Shown here one piece after another: positions 24,244 to 35,631 of a stretch of 64,000 nt of DNA. The DNA is from Orbilia blumenaviensis. Its lineage: Eukaryota; Ascomycota; Orbiliomycetes; Orbiliales; Orbiliaceae. The stretch covers positions 186,001-250,000 of the forward strand of contig JAVHNS010000003.1 in NCBI GenBank assembly GCA_036872755.1, read 5' to 3'. A program made the position numbers and the translations under genes. The notes under the pieces are model-generated. The model worked only from the letters and a program-made list of their open reading frames with translations. It made no database searches and had not been told where the DNA came from. Numbering within the stretch: position 1 is the stretch's first letter; each line of letters starts with the position of its first letter.

Positions 24244-25547
24244 TCTGACGCCAGTCAAGATTGATGGTATCTCCCTCTTCCTTGTAATAAGCTAGAATTA
24301 TATTTGGGAAGACTAAGTGTGCATAAAAATATATAGATATATTAACACAGGTAACCCCGCTTCTTTTGAAGCTGTGCCGCATAGTTGCTTAAGTGCTCCA
24401 GTTCGATTATTGGCAATAAACAGAAAGACACCGACGGATACCCTGGCCAACGTAGTAGCGCAGTTGCGAAATCGCGAAAACGATGGGGAAGCCCTTGGGA
24501 GGTGGCTCGAGCCCAAGTTGATTAAGTCTAGAGTAAGCGAACACCAACAGGCAAAATCCGCAGACCTTTCATGAAAATAATTCCGTAGCTTATTATAGAT
24601 TTTCTTGCAGGGCTTAAGCTTGCCGCGATCCAACCCAAATATTTAAGGGAACACAATTGTGGTTTATACCTAGTCTCGTAGTATGTTTATACTTACCTAA
24701 CGACGGATGGTGATCAATTAAAACTCATGATGTATCGAAATAAACGGTTTCCAATCTAGCCACTGGCTACAACGAGACCACCGGCTACCAAAGCTAACGA
24801 GGCTTATCAAAGCGACTCGACTGCATCGTTTGTGTGTTGATTGTTGGAGAATTCTCAGTCTTGTGCGCAACACAGATATAATTACGCCCTATTGTCGAAC
24901 ATCCAATGCCCAGAACCGGAGCCAGGGCCGGATCAAGCTGATTACAAGTAACGATGATCAAATCCAACACTCTCCTAGAATGTTGGAAAGGGCTCTATAG
25001 TTGAGGGCTTTGACTCATATCGTTGATAAATTCGGTGCGGTGATGTCGGATAAATATAGATGCAAATCTATCTACGTGACGCAATGCAGTGAACATGCGG
25101 GCGCTGCACTTTAAATGTGCTCGAGCTTCTTGGGATCTCCCACACACGTGGATCCTTCGGGCTCTATGAAGTACTATACATATCCTAAAATCCAGGAGCT
25201 GAGCTGACCAATAGTCGATAATTCAAACCGGGACCGAGGCTAATTCAAACCATCTCCGATATAATATCGACACCTCAATACAATTCAATTTCACATGAAT
25301 AATCGAATTCCACATCGACATCACAACGCCAATGAATGTCAATCGCGGACAAGTTGCATTTTGGAAGGCTGCATCGAAGGAAACTTAACTTTGAATTTCG
25401 ACAGCCTTGAAATTAATCGTATGGAACATTCCAACCAGCTCCATCCCAAAACCCAGATATAAACCGGAAATCCGGACTCGAGGCACCGTATCATACGGTG
25501 GAAGCAAAGCCTCAGGGGGGAAAGTACCAATTGAAATCGATCAAAAT
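24244..25547. other. Divergent intergenic region (NLR-like gene / F-box 3)
   Basis: It separates the start of the NLR-like gene (-) from F-box gene 3 (+), so it should contain both promoters. The 25400-25547 part is open in frame with F-box 3 (SYGGSKASGG...) but lacks an upstream ATG. Nothing else was recognised. Confidence 0.45.
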
Positions 25548-26288
25548 ATGTCCGCCAGAGACAATTCTGCAAACCCATATGCGGATGCATACATCACGGC
25601 CGCGATATTCCACCTTCCCACCGAAATTCACATACAGATCCTTTCAAACCTAAATTCCTTCGTTGACCAAGTCAGCGCCAGCCAAACATGCATTCTCTGG
25701 AACTCAATAATTCACACTCCTTCGCTACTCCAAACCCGCTATGACACTGTTCCAGAGGCGGAGGGGTCAATACCCGGCCCAAAAATCCATAAATTCTTCG
25801 ACACGTCGAATCCCATAACCTGTGTTTTTACAGACGGGGTGGTAACATCGATCACTGTTAAATCCGGGGCTTCCGGTAGTCCTATATCAGTGGCTTCTTT
25901 CCTCAACGAGCCTCTTATAAAACACCCCACGAGCGTACAAAAACCACAGCCTATCTGGGATAGATTCCGACTCTTGCTCCACTCGGTGTCACGCGGGGCA
26001 TTCACCATCCACCAACAGTTATCCTACCGTATCTTCCCATGTAAGAACCCAACTATTCAGGATTGGATCGCTGGAATCCGTGGGCAGCGGAACGCGGCTT
26101 TGGAGAGTCAGGCGGATTTTGCTCCGGACCCTTGGACGCAGACCTTTTGTATTAGTATATCTGGCTTGGAGCCTTGGTCCTTAAATCAGACCTATTACTG
26201 GCAGCGTATTGTAGAACCGACTACTCGGTTGGAAGATGAGCGTTGTCATTTGGTGGTTAATTTAGAGTATGATCATCAAGCCATGTAG
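25548..26288 (+). CDS. F-box protein 3
   Basis: A single exon of 246 aa from ATG 25548, the first ATG in the frame. The F-box is at residues 21-58 (FHLPTEIHIQILSNL, DQVSASQTCILW). The family plan follows: TRYDTV...KIHKFFD at 63-85, VFTDGVV strand at 93-100, SVASFLNEP (FLDEP motif) at 114-122, then NPTIQDWIAGI (TVR-type motif) near 165-175. The remainder, ending in a W/Y-rich segment, is short. Expected to act as a receptor subunit of an SCF ubiquitin ligase; substrate unknown. Its promoter lies in the region shared with the NLR-like gene. Confidence 0.85.
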   Translation: MSARDNSANPYADAYITAAIFHLPTEIHIQILSNLNSFVDQVSASQTCILWNSIIHTPSLLQTRYDTVPEAEGSIPGPKIHKFFDTSNPITCVFTDGVVTSITVKSGASGSPISVASFLNEPLIKHPTSVQKPQPIWDRFRLLLHSVSRGAFTIHQQLSYRIFPCKNPTIQDWIAGIRGQRNAALESQADFAPDPWTQTFCISISGLEPWSLNQTYYWQRIVEPTTRLEDERCHLVVNLEYDHQAM

Positions 26289-27470
26289 ACATCTTTAATC
26301 GAAATGGAGTACACTAGGAACAACAAGATACTTTGACTTAATGCTTCTTCGTCTATACCTAAAGTCTAGTTATGAGACTGTACACCTAATGTCTTTTTAG
26401 TAGCACAAAGTGGGGGATAACCGGGTAAACTTAACATCAACGGTCAAGATTATACCTATCACTTAATTATAGCCCTAGCAGGGAAAATTGACATATAAAT
26501 CATCAGCCATTTCTCATGGCTAGGCCCAGGATTAATTTTATATCGATACCGAGTGAATAATCCCGAAAAACCTTAAATTTTATCCCTATATTAGTGTTTA
26601 TGTATACGTCCCATTAAGATTAAGGTTTCGTTCACGACAATATCACATTAAAAAGGCCCTACAATAAAAAGGAGTCTGTAGCAAAACTTCGACCTCACGT
26701 CATCTCTCCTCTTAATCCCCACTCTTTTAACGACTACCGTTCCCAACCAATACCATGCTCATCCGATTTGAGACCCACTCTCGCCCTTATCGCAGACTAG
26801 CTTAAACGGCAGTATGCCCTTGGAAATAGATGTACCTCTTCTCTCTTTTTCACCGATAGAAAAATAAGCAATTGTATTTAGTCTTTCCCTTGTGATGAAC
26901 AGCCTGCATAGGACACATATAAGCGACGATGAGCCCGGTGAAAAAAAAAGAAAAAAAGTGATCAATACAATGAAAAAAGGAAAAAGGGTGGTATATGATT
27001 ATATGACAGGTCGTGGGAAAAGATGCGGGAGTAAGGGGTTTTTGTAGGAGGTATTTTGGAGCCTCTTCTTCTTCGTCGAGTGCTGCTTCTATTATATATG
27101 ATAAGAGAATGAACTAGGAGGCGCGGCGGGATTCGAAGGGGGAAAATGAGAAAAACAGCACCGAAGCGAGAGATGGGACGGGGCTCCGGGAGCAGATTTG
27201 GGGGTCGGTTTTTGACTATAAACCCACCACCAATCATCATCTACTCCTTAGAGTGGAAGGAAGAAAAGGAAGAAAAGTCTTCAATTTCATCGTTGTCGAA
27301 GTAGTGTGAGAAGAGGGAAGTGAGAGTGAGAGTGAGAGTGAGAGTGAAAGGTTGAGAGTAATTTTGAATCTCCGCCAAATGGGACTGATAAAAAGGAAAA
27401 AAGGTGGAAAAAGAGTAAAAGCACATGTAACGCCTCCATTTTGCTGACAGACAACTTTCATCATCCCTCT
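26289..27470. other. Convergent 3' intergenic region (F-box 3 / RPS8)
   Basis: AT-rich in the left two thirds. The right third is purine-rich on the + strand and probably includes the RPS8 3' untranslated region. It contains a (TGAGAG) microsatellite. The open frames here (for example 26962-27464 on the - strand) are low complexity and are not credited. Confidence 0.45.
27321..27350. repeat. (TGAGAG)4 plus one variant unit
   Basis: Four perfect TGAGAG units plus TGAAAG, within about 150 bp beyond the RPS8 stop, so probably in or near the RPS8 3' untranslated region. Confidence 0.85.
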
Positions 27471-28079
27471 CTACTTCCTCAATGCCCTCTGGTAGAATGC
27501 CAACTCCTCTCCTTCCAGAACGTAACCGTCAACTCGGCCGCTCTGGCCCGGTCTCGACGAAACGCAAGCGTACAGTCTACCGGCAGCGAACTGGGACTCG
27601 AGAGAGCTCTCGACCTTGGCGGACTTCTGCCTGGCAGCCAATTTCCTCTCAACGGACTTGCTCTTTGGGACCTTCTCTTCCTCAGTCTTTGAGGCAGCAG
27701 CACCCTTCTTCTTTCCAACGGTCTGGCCGTAGTGGGCCTCATACCACTGCCTGAATGGAGCAGCATCGATCTGGACAATGGCGGCCTTGGTCAAGGTGTT
27801 GGTACGGACGAGTTCGTTGTTCGACGGGTGGTAGACGACACCGATGACACGGGTCTTCTTGGCGATTCCCTCAGATCCCCAGGAGAAGTTACCGGATTCG
27901 AGACGGATGGCACGATACTTGGTGTTTCCTCCACGGGTACGGACGAGATGGATACGCTTGGCTCCGATACGGGTGTTGGTGTACTGACGTCCAAGCTCGA
28001 AGGCACGCTTCTTGCGGAACTGGGCGCGTTTGGCACCGGTAGCATTGCGCTTGTGACGGGAGTCGCGAGAGATACCCAT
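27471..28079 (-). CDS. RPS8: 40S ribosomal protein S8 (eS8)
   Basis: A single coding exon of 202 aa (yeast eS8 is 200 aa), near identical in the parts I recall: it begins [20 protein letters not shown] and contains [19 protein letters not shown] and the [12 protein letters not shown] loop. It is a structural protein of the small ribosomal subunit, assembled in the nucleolus. Codon use is strongly biased toward C-ending codons, as expected for a very highly expressed gene and unlike the neighbouring F-box genes. A 5' untranslated-region intron is likely: acceptor TTTCCAG just before position 28093 with a pyrimidine tract, and donor AAG/GTACGA at 28269. SFH5 lies upstream on the same strand. 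Confidence 0.97.
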   Translation of the reverse strand: MGISRDSRHKRNATGAKRAQFRKKRAFELGRQYTNTRIGAKRIHLVRTRGGNTKYRAIRLESGNFSWGSEGIAKKTRVIGVVYHPSNNELVRTNTLTKAAIVQIDAAPFRQWYEAHYGQTVGKKKGAAASKTEEEKVPKSKSVERKLAARQKSAKVESSLESQFAAGRLYACVSSRPGQSGRVDGYVLEGEELAFYQRALRK

Positions 28080-28093
28080 TTTGATGATGTGTT

Positions 28094-28269
28094 CTGGAAA
28101 GAAAGAAAAAGGTGGTTGTTAGTTTCTTGTGGTTGGCCTTTTTTTTTTTCCCTCCTCTCAAGTATTGAATTTGAGATGAAATCGATAAATTGTCAAGACG
28201 TTGATGTTCGATGACAGGTTTCGAAAAAGCACAATTTTCGGACAGGAATTGGAGTAAAAAGTATCGTAC
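28094..28269 (-). other. Probable 5' UTR intron of RPS8
   Basis: On the - strand the sequence reads AAG/GTACGA at 28270-28264 and ends in a long pyrimidine tract with TTTCCAG at 28094, 14 bp upstream of the ATG. A CTAAC branch-like sequence precedes the pyrimidine tract. Introns in the leader are common in fungal ribosomal protein genes; this one is an inference from splice signals. Confidence 0.6.
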
Positions 28270-29036
28270 CTTAGTCGGAGGACTTGGTTATCGACGGTTA
28301 TAAGACGGGAGATTGGTCGGGGATTTGGAGGGGTTTGTCGTGAAGTCGTGAAGTCGTCGTCGAAGGGTGGTGAATGTCGATATGTGTGAGGCAGCCCGGC
28401 TAGCCAAATTTTGTTTGGCTTTGCCCACAGCAAACCGATCTGACCGCGCCACAGTCCGCGCCACAAGAGGGTTACAACCCTCAGCGTTTCTTCAGCAATC
28501 AAATATGCCAAGACAGTGGCTGGAATACCGCCACACCTCAAGGCTCTGATCCCGTATTTCTAATACCTCACCGTACCTAGGCATGTTATATGTTTTATTC
28601 GTCTTTGGTCAATAGACGGCACTGTGGCCAGCGGCTTGCATTGGATTTCCCATTCTTTAAAAGACGTCAGAGGCAGTCATCAGAGCTATAGCTATATCGC
28701 TAACATGTTATAACAGAGCATGTGCATAGCACCAGCGACAACGAGAATCTATCCAGTCACCGCAGAAAGAAACCAGGAACTCGCTATGCTAACTTTCAAC
28801 AAAAAAAAAGGCTGGAACAGCAGAAGGAGAATGATTGCAAAGGAAAGGAAGAAAAGACAGGTCGTTGAAGCATTGAGCAGTCAGATGCCATACGTATAAT
28901 GTAGCACCCTTGAGTGTATTAGTCGTGATTAATAAAGTAAAAGTATCAGTTGTCTGATGTGCGATTGCGAAAACAAAACAGACGCGAGGCATAAAAGAAA
29001 AAATGTATACGGGGATGAAGGCACAAGATAGCTCGT
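28270..29036. other. RPS8 upstream / SFH5 3' region
   Basis: It contains the presumed RPS8 first (non-coding) exon and promoter and the SFH5 3' untranslated region. No further gene seen. Confidence 0.45.
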
Positions 29037-30254
29037 TTAAGCGCCAGGAGCTGGAGCTGGAGCGGCAGCGGCAGTCTCCTGAGTAGCCGTCGGAGCAGGA
29101 GCCTCAGTTTCAGTCGCGGTTTCTACAGCTGGAGCAGCAGACAACCTGACCGGATCCCCAAGTTCCTTAAGATCTTTGGCACCCTTTCCGCCATAAACCT
29201 CCGGAATCGACTCTCCAAGCTCTGCAGCCAACTCTTTCCCGTAGCTGAGCACTCTAAACTTCTTAACGGTAGCCTCTGGCAATACGAGGGTGGTAGCCTT
29301 GTACAGCCATCCCATGAGAAGTGGCACGTTCACGAAGAACTTGCGGCTGAGCATCTCCGGGTAGTAGTCGCGGAAAACAGCGATGGTAGCCTTGGAGGCA
29401 GCTTTAGCATCTGGGTCCATTCTAAGGAAAGAAACATCAAGATAATCGTGGACCTGGATGATTTGGTAAGGATCAACCCCCTTGTTGAAGTCTGGAATTG
29501 GCTTCGTCGCGTTCGGGAGGTCGAGCTTGGCAATAGCTGCCTCCATTAACGCGACACGCCAGCTCAAGAAGCTACACAGCAACTTTTATCAGAAACTGGG
29601 TTTTCTCATAAAAATAAAGGCGGAGACTTTGGCAACATACCTATCAAGGTTGGCAAAGGTCTTCTTATAGTCCTTGACGGCACCGTAGATATTCCAGGTC
29701 AAGACCTCGCCGGTCCCTGGAATAACTTGGACATATCCCAACCCTTCGTAAGCAGAACGGTCATGCTCGGCAGCGAGGGACTCCAAAGGTTTCTTATCGG
29801 CTCTCCAAGCCAGAGAAGCAGAGAGCTGATCAACCGCTTTGTCCACGTTGTCGCTATTAGCGCGAAGGAACTTCTGAAGGATCAGAAGAGTGCCAAACGT
29901 CGGTTCGGTGGAATTCTCGACATAAGTGAGCTGGACACCATAGACTTCGTTATGCTTTCCCTTCTCGAAGATCTCGGGAAGACGTCTGTAGAGAGCAGCA
30001 AGATTCGGAGAAATCGTTCCCCATTGAGTATTCGTAAGCTCCGGGAGAGCTGGAGCGGTTTCTTCAACGGCAGGACCATCAGCCTTGGCGGGTTCGGCTT
30101 GAGCAGTGGTCTCCTCGGCCTTTGGAACTGGGGCTGGTGCAGGTGTCTCGACGGGCTGGTCCGGAGTCGGGGACTCGATCTTTTCGGTTTTGGTCGGTTC
30201 GACGTCAGTCGCAGCTGCAACAGGAGGCTCGGCAGGCTTGATTGTTTCGGTCAT
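29037..30254 (-). CDS. SFH5: SFH5-type phosphatidylinositol transfer protein (CRAL-TRIO/Sec14 family)
   Basis: Two exons, 30254-29641 and 29571-29037, encode 382 aa. The first 75 residues are Pro/Ala/Glu-rich and disordered. The CRAL-TRIO N-terminal part follows (LLILQKFLRANSDNVDKAVDQL, SLAWR), then the lipid-binding lobe with YVQVIPGTGEVLTWNIYG, FLSWRVALMEAA, VDPYQIIQVHDYLDVSF and FFVNVPLLMGWLY. The order and the FLxWRVxLME signature fit Sfh5, a Sec14 homologue that exchanges phosphatidylinositol between membranes; yeast Sfh5 also binds heme. The end is again Ala/Pro-rich, longer than in yeast (294 aa), which accounts for the size difference. The intron junction (phase 2) restores FLSWR. The gene is upstream of RPS8 on the same strand with its own promoter region. 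Confidence 0.92.
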
Positions 30255-32038
30255 CTTGTCGTATGAGATAAACCTAAAAAAAAAGGGTCGCTGAAATTAG
30301 GGGACACCGGTCAGCTTTCTGCCACCGAGGCAAGCAAGCAAACTTTAAATCTTGAAGCCCTTTCGCAACCCTGCTCTGAGCTGAGCTGAGACCTATAGCT
30401 CTAAACCATCGCTATAGACCTGCCTTTTGGATGTGTCGACGGATCAGATTAGATTACGCGACTTAGATGCAGGTTTCTGGTTTAGCGATTGGCCCCAACG
30501 GCCAGGCAAATGCAGAGCCGGTTCCTGGCCAAAGTGCAAAAAAAGACAGCCACCAACAGCTAGGTTCAAAGCTGCTGCCGCAAACACGAAACCGAAGAAA
30601 GAGCCTCCGAAGGAGAAAAACTGGTAACTTACAGACTATACGTTTAGATCTTGATATCAGGTATCAGAGACCAATATTAGATTTCGAGTATCGGTCGATG
30701 GACTTTGATGGAGGAGAAGGAAGAGGAAGAGCCCAGCCATCTGCAGCCCAAAGAAGGTTTTAATAACGGGGCTTCCCCTCCGTAGCCCTGCTGCTGTGCC
30801 AGCAGCTGCCATGCCTGCCCTGACTTGACCTGGCCTGACCGGCGCGGGAAATCGCTCGCTTGGGACGATCATCCAACACATTTCGCTTCGTCCAAGAACC
30901 GTTAGATTGCTAGGCTAAGTTCAGACTTTGGGGAGTGGGACGACCTTGCGTCGGTGTGGTCTGATTCATATATCTCGGGGCTGGTGTCAGGGGATGAGAA
31001 GTATTAAAATGCACGGCTTGAGAGTCAGAGAGCGGGGGATGTTGTGTAGGTTCTTTTGGTCAGTTAACGTTAGGCTCAATTGATCAAAGGAGTTGTAAGA
31101 ATTTACTAATAGAATTGACGAAGCCAGTCACTTGGAATTATGTCTTCAATTCATATGGATTCGCATTTGCACTTGTCCGCGGAATAGTCGGAATAACTAA
31201 GGATACGCATATGACTGCATGTATAATGCGTACCGTACGGCGACACACTCAACAGTTCCACCTACGTCACAGGCTGCGTGACGAGTATCTACCAGCTATG
31301 CATATGCGGTTCTTATATCCGAGCAAACAATTATATTGACATTGAAGAGACGTGACGACGGGGGGAACAAACGAATGAATTGACGGGTATTTGGATGCAT
31401 ATGAGCGAGGAACTACCCGGAATAACCAAAATATTGCCTTCTTGGATTCCCTAGCTCAAACCGAATCCCTTATACTACCTATTACTTATAAGGACTTAAG
31501 TTTAAGGAAAGTAGCACCGGGATTATAAAATAGTGATAGGAGGAAAGGAGAAAAGTAATACACAATGAGAAATCAGCTGGATGAGAAATGAAATCGAACC
31601 GTGTCGCCATGCCTTTACTTTTAAGAACCGCCGAATAATTTTGCACAAAAGGAAAAAAAGAACACCCTACGGAGGTATAGAGAAAGAAATCTTTAGAAAC
31701 AAAAGAAAGCGAGATCTTGAAAACGAAAGATGATGCTAGGGGATCATGGAAACAAGGATAAGCATAAGGGTAACAGCTACCGGAAGAAAGAGGGGGTGTT
31801 GGGAAACGCGTTTGAGGGAAAAAGATAATGAGAAACAAGCAGCATGCATTGTAGCGCTAGTTGACCCAATGAATGCATATATCGAAAAGACCACCAACCG
31901 AACACGGCAGGCCTGGTGCCGTTAACAAGATAAATATCACAAAGTACGAAGAGAAGAAAACGAAGGATGGGAAGATACACAAAGAAAAAGAAGAAGGCAT
32001 AGCAAAAGCAGAGAAGCCGGAAGCCGGGTTTCTTTTGC
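30255..32038. other. SFH5 promoter region and methyltransferase 3' region
   Basis: 1.8 kb. The left part should hold the SFH5 promoter. 31480-32038 is A-rich on the + strand and probably includes the 3' untranslated region of the methyltransferase gene. Short frames such as 30427-30763 (+) show no domain sense. Confidence 0.45.
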
Positions 32039-34008
32039 TTAATTTGCCCTAGGTCTTTGGCGCCCCGCCTGCCCGTGGCGTCCAGAAGACCCACGTTGCT
32101 CACCATCATCGCTATCATCCTCGTCATCGCCCTGTTCCTCTTGTTCTTCAAGAATTGATGCACAGTCTGTCTCGCCACCAGAATGGTCATAGGCTGGAGG
32201 ACGGATCGTCGACCCTCTGCTAGAGGGACGCGAGTCGCGGGAAGGACCAGCCTCGGGCTTGCGAGCATAGCATACATACCTATAAATTTGTTAGTAACCG
32301 TCGTATAATACTCTCCTATTCGGTTAGATCGGATGCCGGTGTCTGCTTACATTCTGAAGTACGAATGAATCTTCTTGGTTTTCATCTCTGTCTTAACCCT
32401 ATCCATCAAGCTTTCGAGATCCTCAACAGACATCTTGAGAAATTCGGAATATTAGCTTTCCATGCACATTGAGCAACAACAAAAAAAACCAATTGGAATG
32501 ACGTACCCCGTAGTATTTGGTCAAGAGATGCAAACTAAAGCCATCACAAGCACTGAGCATATTGGCCAGGTTGTAACTTCCTAGTGCCTTCTCGTACTTG
32601 TCCTTCGGCCAAGGTCCGATAGGTAGCTTGAAAACTTTCTGAGTTACCTCTTCAAACCCAGCCGCTTCGCACCAGTCTTTGACACGGCCTGCAACATCGA
32701 ACGAAGTTCCAGCACGTTCACAAGCGATTCTCATAATGCCGACCCAGTATCTGACAGCTGCATCATCTGGCAAACTGCCGTCATCACATTGAAATTCGAC
32801 GACAGTTTCGACAGACTCCCACCATCCGCCGGGTTTCAAGGTGCTGCGATCAAACCATTTTAGTGTTTGGATTAGTCGGGAAACGGGGACAATCCTTACT
32901 GAAAAACTTTACGGAGCAATTGATCCCAATTTGTAACACTGCCATACAAGGCTCGGCCATGTATGAAGTCAAAGTGATCTTGAGGGTGGACCCACTCGTC
33001 GTTGAAATCGTCGATTTCAAACTGGACGTTAGGAGGTACGCTGAGTTGAAACACATTCATTAGACTCAGCTTGTTTGCAAGGAACCAATCAGAATTGATT
33101 GGCCAGCATAATACTCACTATGTTGGTTGGATTGGCGATAAGTCATTACCAATGATTTCACATTGTGGGTATTGACTTGCATGACGCATGTTAGATCTCG
33201 ATTACTTGCTTGCCTCCCGGGGGAGGGTACAAAACAACGTCAACAAGGGGCTCACTGTGCCATATCCATGGGCCAGATACCATTCCCTGTTCCCAAATCT
33301 AAGACTTTCTATGCGGGAAGTTAGCAAGGGTGCATGATTACGCACATGCGGGGGAGCCAATGAATCCCCAAACTCACCAGGCGCGGGGCCTCCTTGTCAA
33401 GCGGTGCCAGAAACAGCTCTCCATTTAATCTCAAGGTGTAGACAAGATGGCTACGTATTTTCCGCCAAATTAGTCAAAGCGCGATCACAAGACCCTCTCG
33501 CTAAAGCATGTCGTCTACAGTGACAGCCCACCGGAAACGAGAGGATGAATGGTCACCGTAAACCAAACAAAAAAAAAGGAACCTACAATATTTCTTCTTG
33601 GTTCTGTTGAGCCTGTATAATGCCACGTTTGTTAGCCAACACTGCACCGTATAAGGCTGAAGCATGGTGAACCGCCCATCCGGGATAACCGAGGGACCCG
33701 ACCTCACGCCAGGCGGCTTGCGTGTGGGTGTGTGAGTGTGCATGGCAGGACCCGAAACATTCCAAATGGAACGTTTTGTTGAAGGAAAAAAACTTCACAT
33801 AGTTCTGCAACCGCACCAGATAACAGAGAAGGGAGAAGAAAAAAAAAACACAATCGGCTAGGGAGATCATACCTCATCGTTCGGCGCCCAATAGGATCCT
33901 GAGCCCGAGTGACCATGATAAGCGTGGTATCTTCGTCCATTTTCGTATCTATAATCTGTAGAAGCAATTCGAATCGAGATGCCGGTCCACGTCAGTCGGG
34001 AATTCACA

Positions 34009-34043
<35 letters not shown>

Positions 34044-34826
34044 AGAGTCGAGATTTGAAACATTTCAAGCCTGGAGGTACCGATGGATACGGTGGGGACA
34101 AGCGGGCATGTGGGGGTCTCTGGTCACAGTATCCCTTCACAATCATCACGGAGGCAAAAGACAGCGGCCTACGTGCCGGCACCATGGTATCAATTGGCCA
34201 GAAATGGATATATAAAAACCCTTACCTGTAATCTGAGACGCTAACGAAGCAGCAGTACTCGTGCTAAACGCCGGGGCAGGAAACGAAATAACAATCAGCA
34301 CATGTCCAACAGAATTGCGCCAGCCCGTCAATTGGCCTTGCATGCAAAGAAAGGAAAAAAAACCCGTTAGGTGGGTGTGTGGCACAAATGCAGAATGGCG
34401 ATATAAGTCCCGCGAGTTTGGGACCCGTCTACCAGGTGCCCGATAAGACAATGTCATTGTCCTTCCCCAAACACGTCAAGTGTTGTCCTAAAGGGAGGGT
34501 TTTGCCTTACATGCCGCCCTCATCGAAGTAGTGGTCGTAGTCGGTATCGTCGCTCTAATGCAGCCGCAAGCCACCGGAAAACGCGGGTAAAAAGTGATTA
34601 GTAGCCGTTCCGTGAAGAGACTATGCATCGAACCATTTGAGAGTAATGAATTTGTTGCCTCTCAATGAATCCCATGACGGAATGGGCCGTTATGAAGTAT
34701 CACCAAGTGAGTGGTGCAGGCGAGAAGGGGTCGCGAGAGAGGGACCTGGCCCCGGGAGAGGGCACTCACATCGACGAGAATTGCATCAGCGTGATAGATT
34801 GATGGAGCCGGACTCGACATCTTCAT
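32039..34826 (-). CDS. LaeA/TAM-type SAM-dependent methyltransferase
   Basis: Twelve exons: 34826-34770, 34554-34511, 34263-34226, 33955-33873, 33612-33587, 33450-33378, 33308-33256, 33196-33119, 33040-32900, 32843-32507, 32433-32351, 32279-32039; phases close to 417 aa. The N-terminal part has YRYENGRRYHAYHG (47-60), the usual entry motif of this fungal family, and APNDE. SAM-binding motif I is VLDLGTGNGIW (about 109-119). IIGNDLSPIQPT, FIHGRALYGSV and LKPGGWWE follow in family order. The C terminus adds KIHSYFRM, YARKPEAG and an acidic tail. Relatives include LaeA, a nuclear regulator of secondary metabolism, and many uncharacterised paralogues; it is more likely a paralogue than LaeA itself. 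No secondary-metabolite gene lies beside it. A second ATG two codons downstream could be the start. Confidence 0.9.
34005..34044. repeat. (CA)n followed by 23-nt poly(A), inside a methyltransferase intron
   Basis: A CA dinucleotide run merging into an uninterrupted A run at 34022-34044. It lies within intron 3 of the methyltransferase gene (34225-33956); on the transcript it reads as a long pyrimidine tract a few tens of bases before the acceptor. Confidence 0.9.
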
Positions 34827-35596
34827 GGATCGAATAAACTCCAGAAACCTTCAACGGCCTAGAGAATCTGAAAAAGCGCGGAGGATATTTTGCAGGAACC
34901 AAAGTTTCGGGATTTGGGATGATTATGTGAGTTGTGGTTGCCGACCCGGCAATCTGGTTGAGCAGGTGGCCCTTCCGTTTTAAAGGGTCACCACAGAAAG
35001 CAAAACCCGAAACCAGATTCCAGAAATTAGCAACAACCAAGAGACAGCGGCGCGAAATAGGAAGGGAAAACTGGGCGTCAGCTTCGAGGCCCAAGATCCC
35101 GATGGTTTGGTTAAGGAGGGGGGCGACCAGAGAGAAAAACCGGAGCCGAAATTAACGAGACTTCCACCCGCTCAAAGGTTCAGAAATCGACTTTTCACGC
35201 AGGCTGCTGGGCTCGAGCACGGGAAGGATGGTTCGATAGTTAGTTAGCGGAGAACAACTGGAGGAGGAAAGACGAGTGGAGAAAAGAACATTTAAAGTTC
35301 TGCTTGCTAGTGCGCAGTGGTTCCGACGATATAAAAGACAGTCCGCCCGTCAATGGCCAGCTAACTACATAGGACCAGACTTGTTGGTTCAGCACGGACA
35401 GGACTGGCCACAGCGAACTAGGTTCTACTCTCATGAGCGGGAAACACCGAGCAATGAGAGGAAGACTGCTGTCTGAGGTATGTATGGATGTATGTACGGA
35501 TGTAATGTATGTACTGTGCGTGGGATAATGTCCTCTCTTCAGGCACGAGCAAGCAGTATAGGCACACGTATTAGCCCATCCAATAACCCCTCCGAT

Positions 35597-35631
<35 letters not shown>

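Noticed and set aside
26759..27464. Series of 60-90 codon frames on the - strand beyond RPS8
   Set aside because: Low-complexity Phe/Ser/Arg/Leu composition over purine-rich DNA; fits an untranslated region better.
27732..28214. 160-codon open frame on the + strand
   Set aside because: Antisense to RPS8; an effect of its C-ending codon bias.
29727..30266. 179-codon open frame on the + strand
   Set aside because: Antisense to the Pro/Ala-rich part of SFH5.
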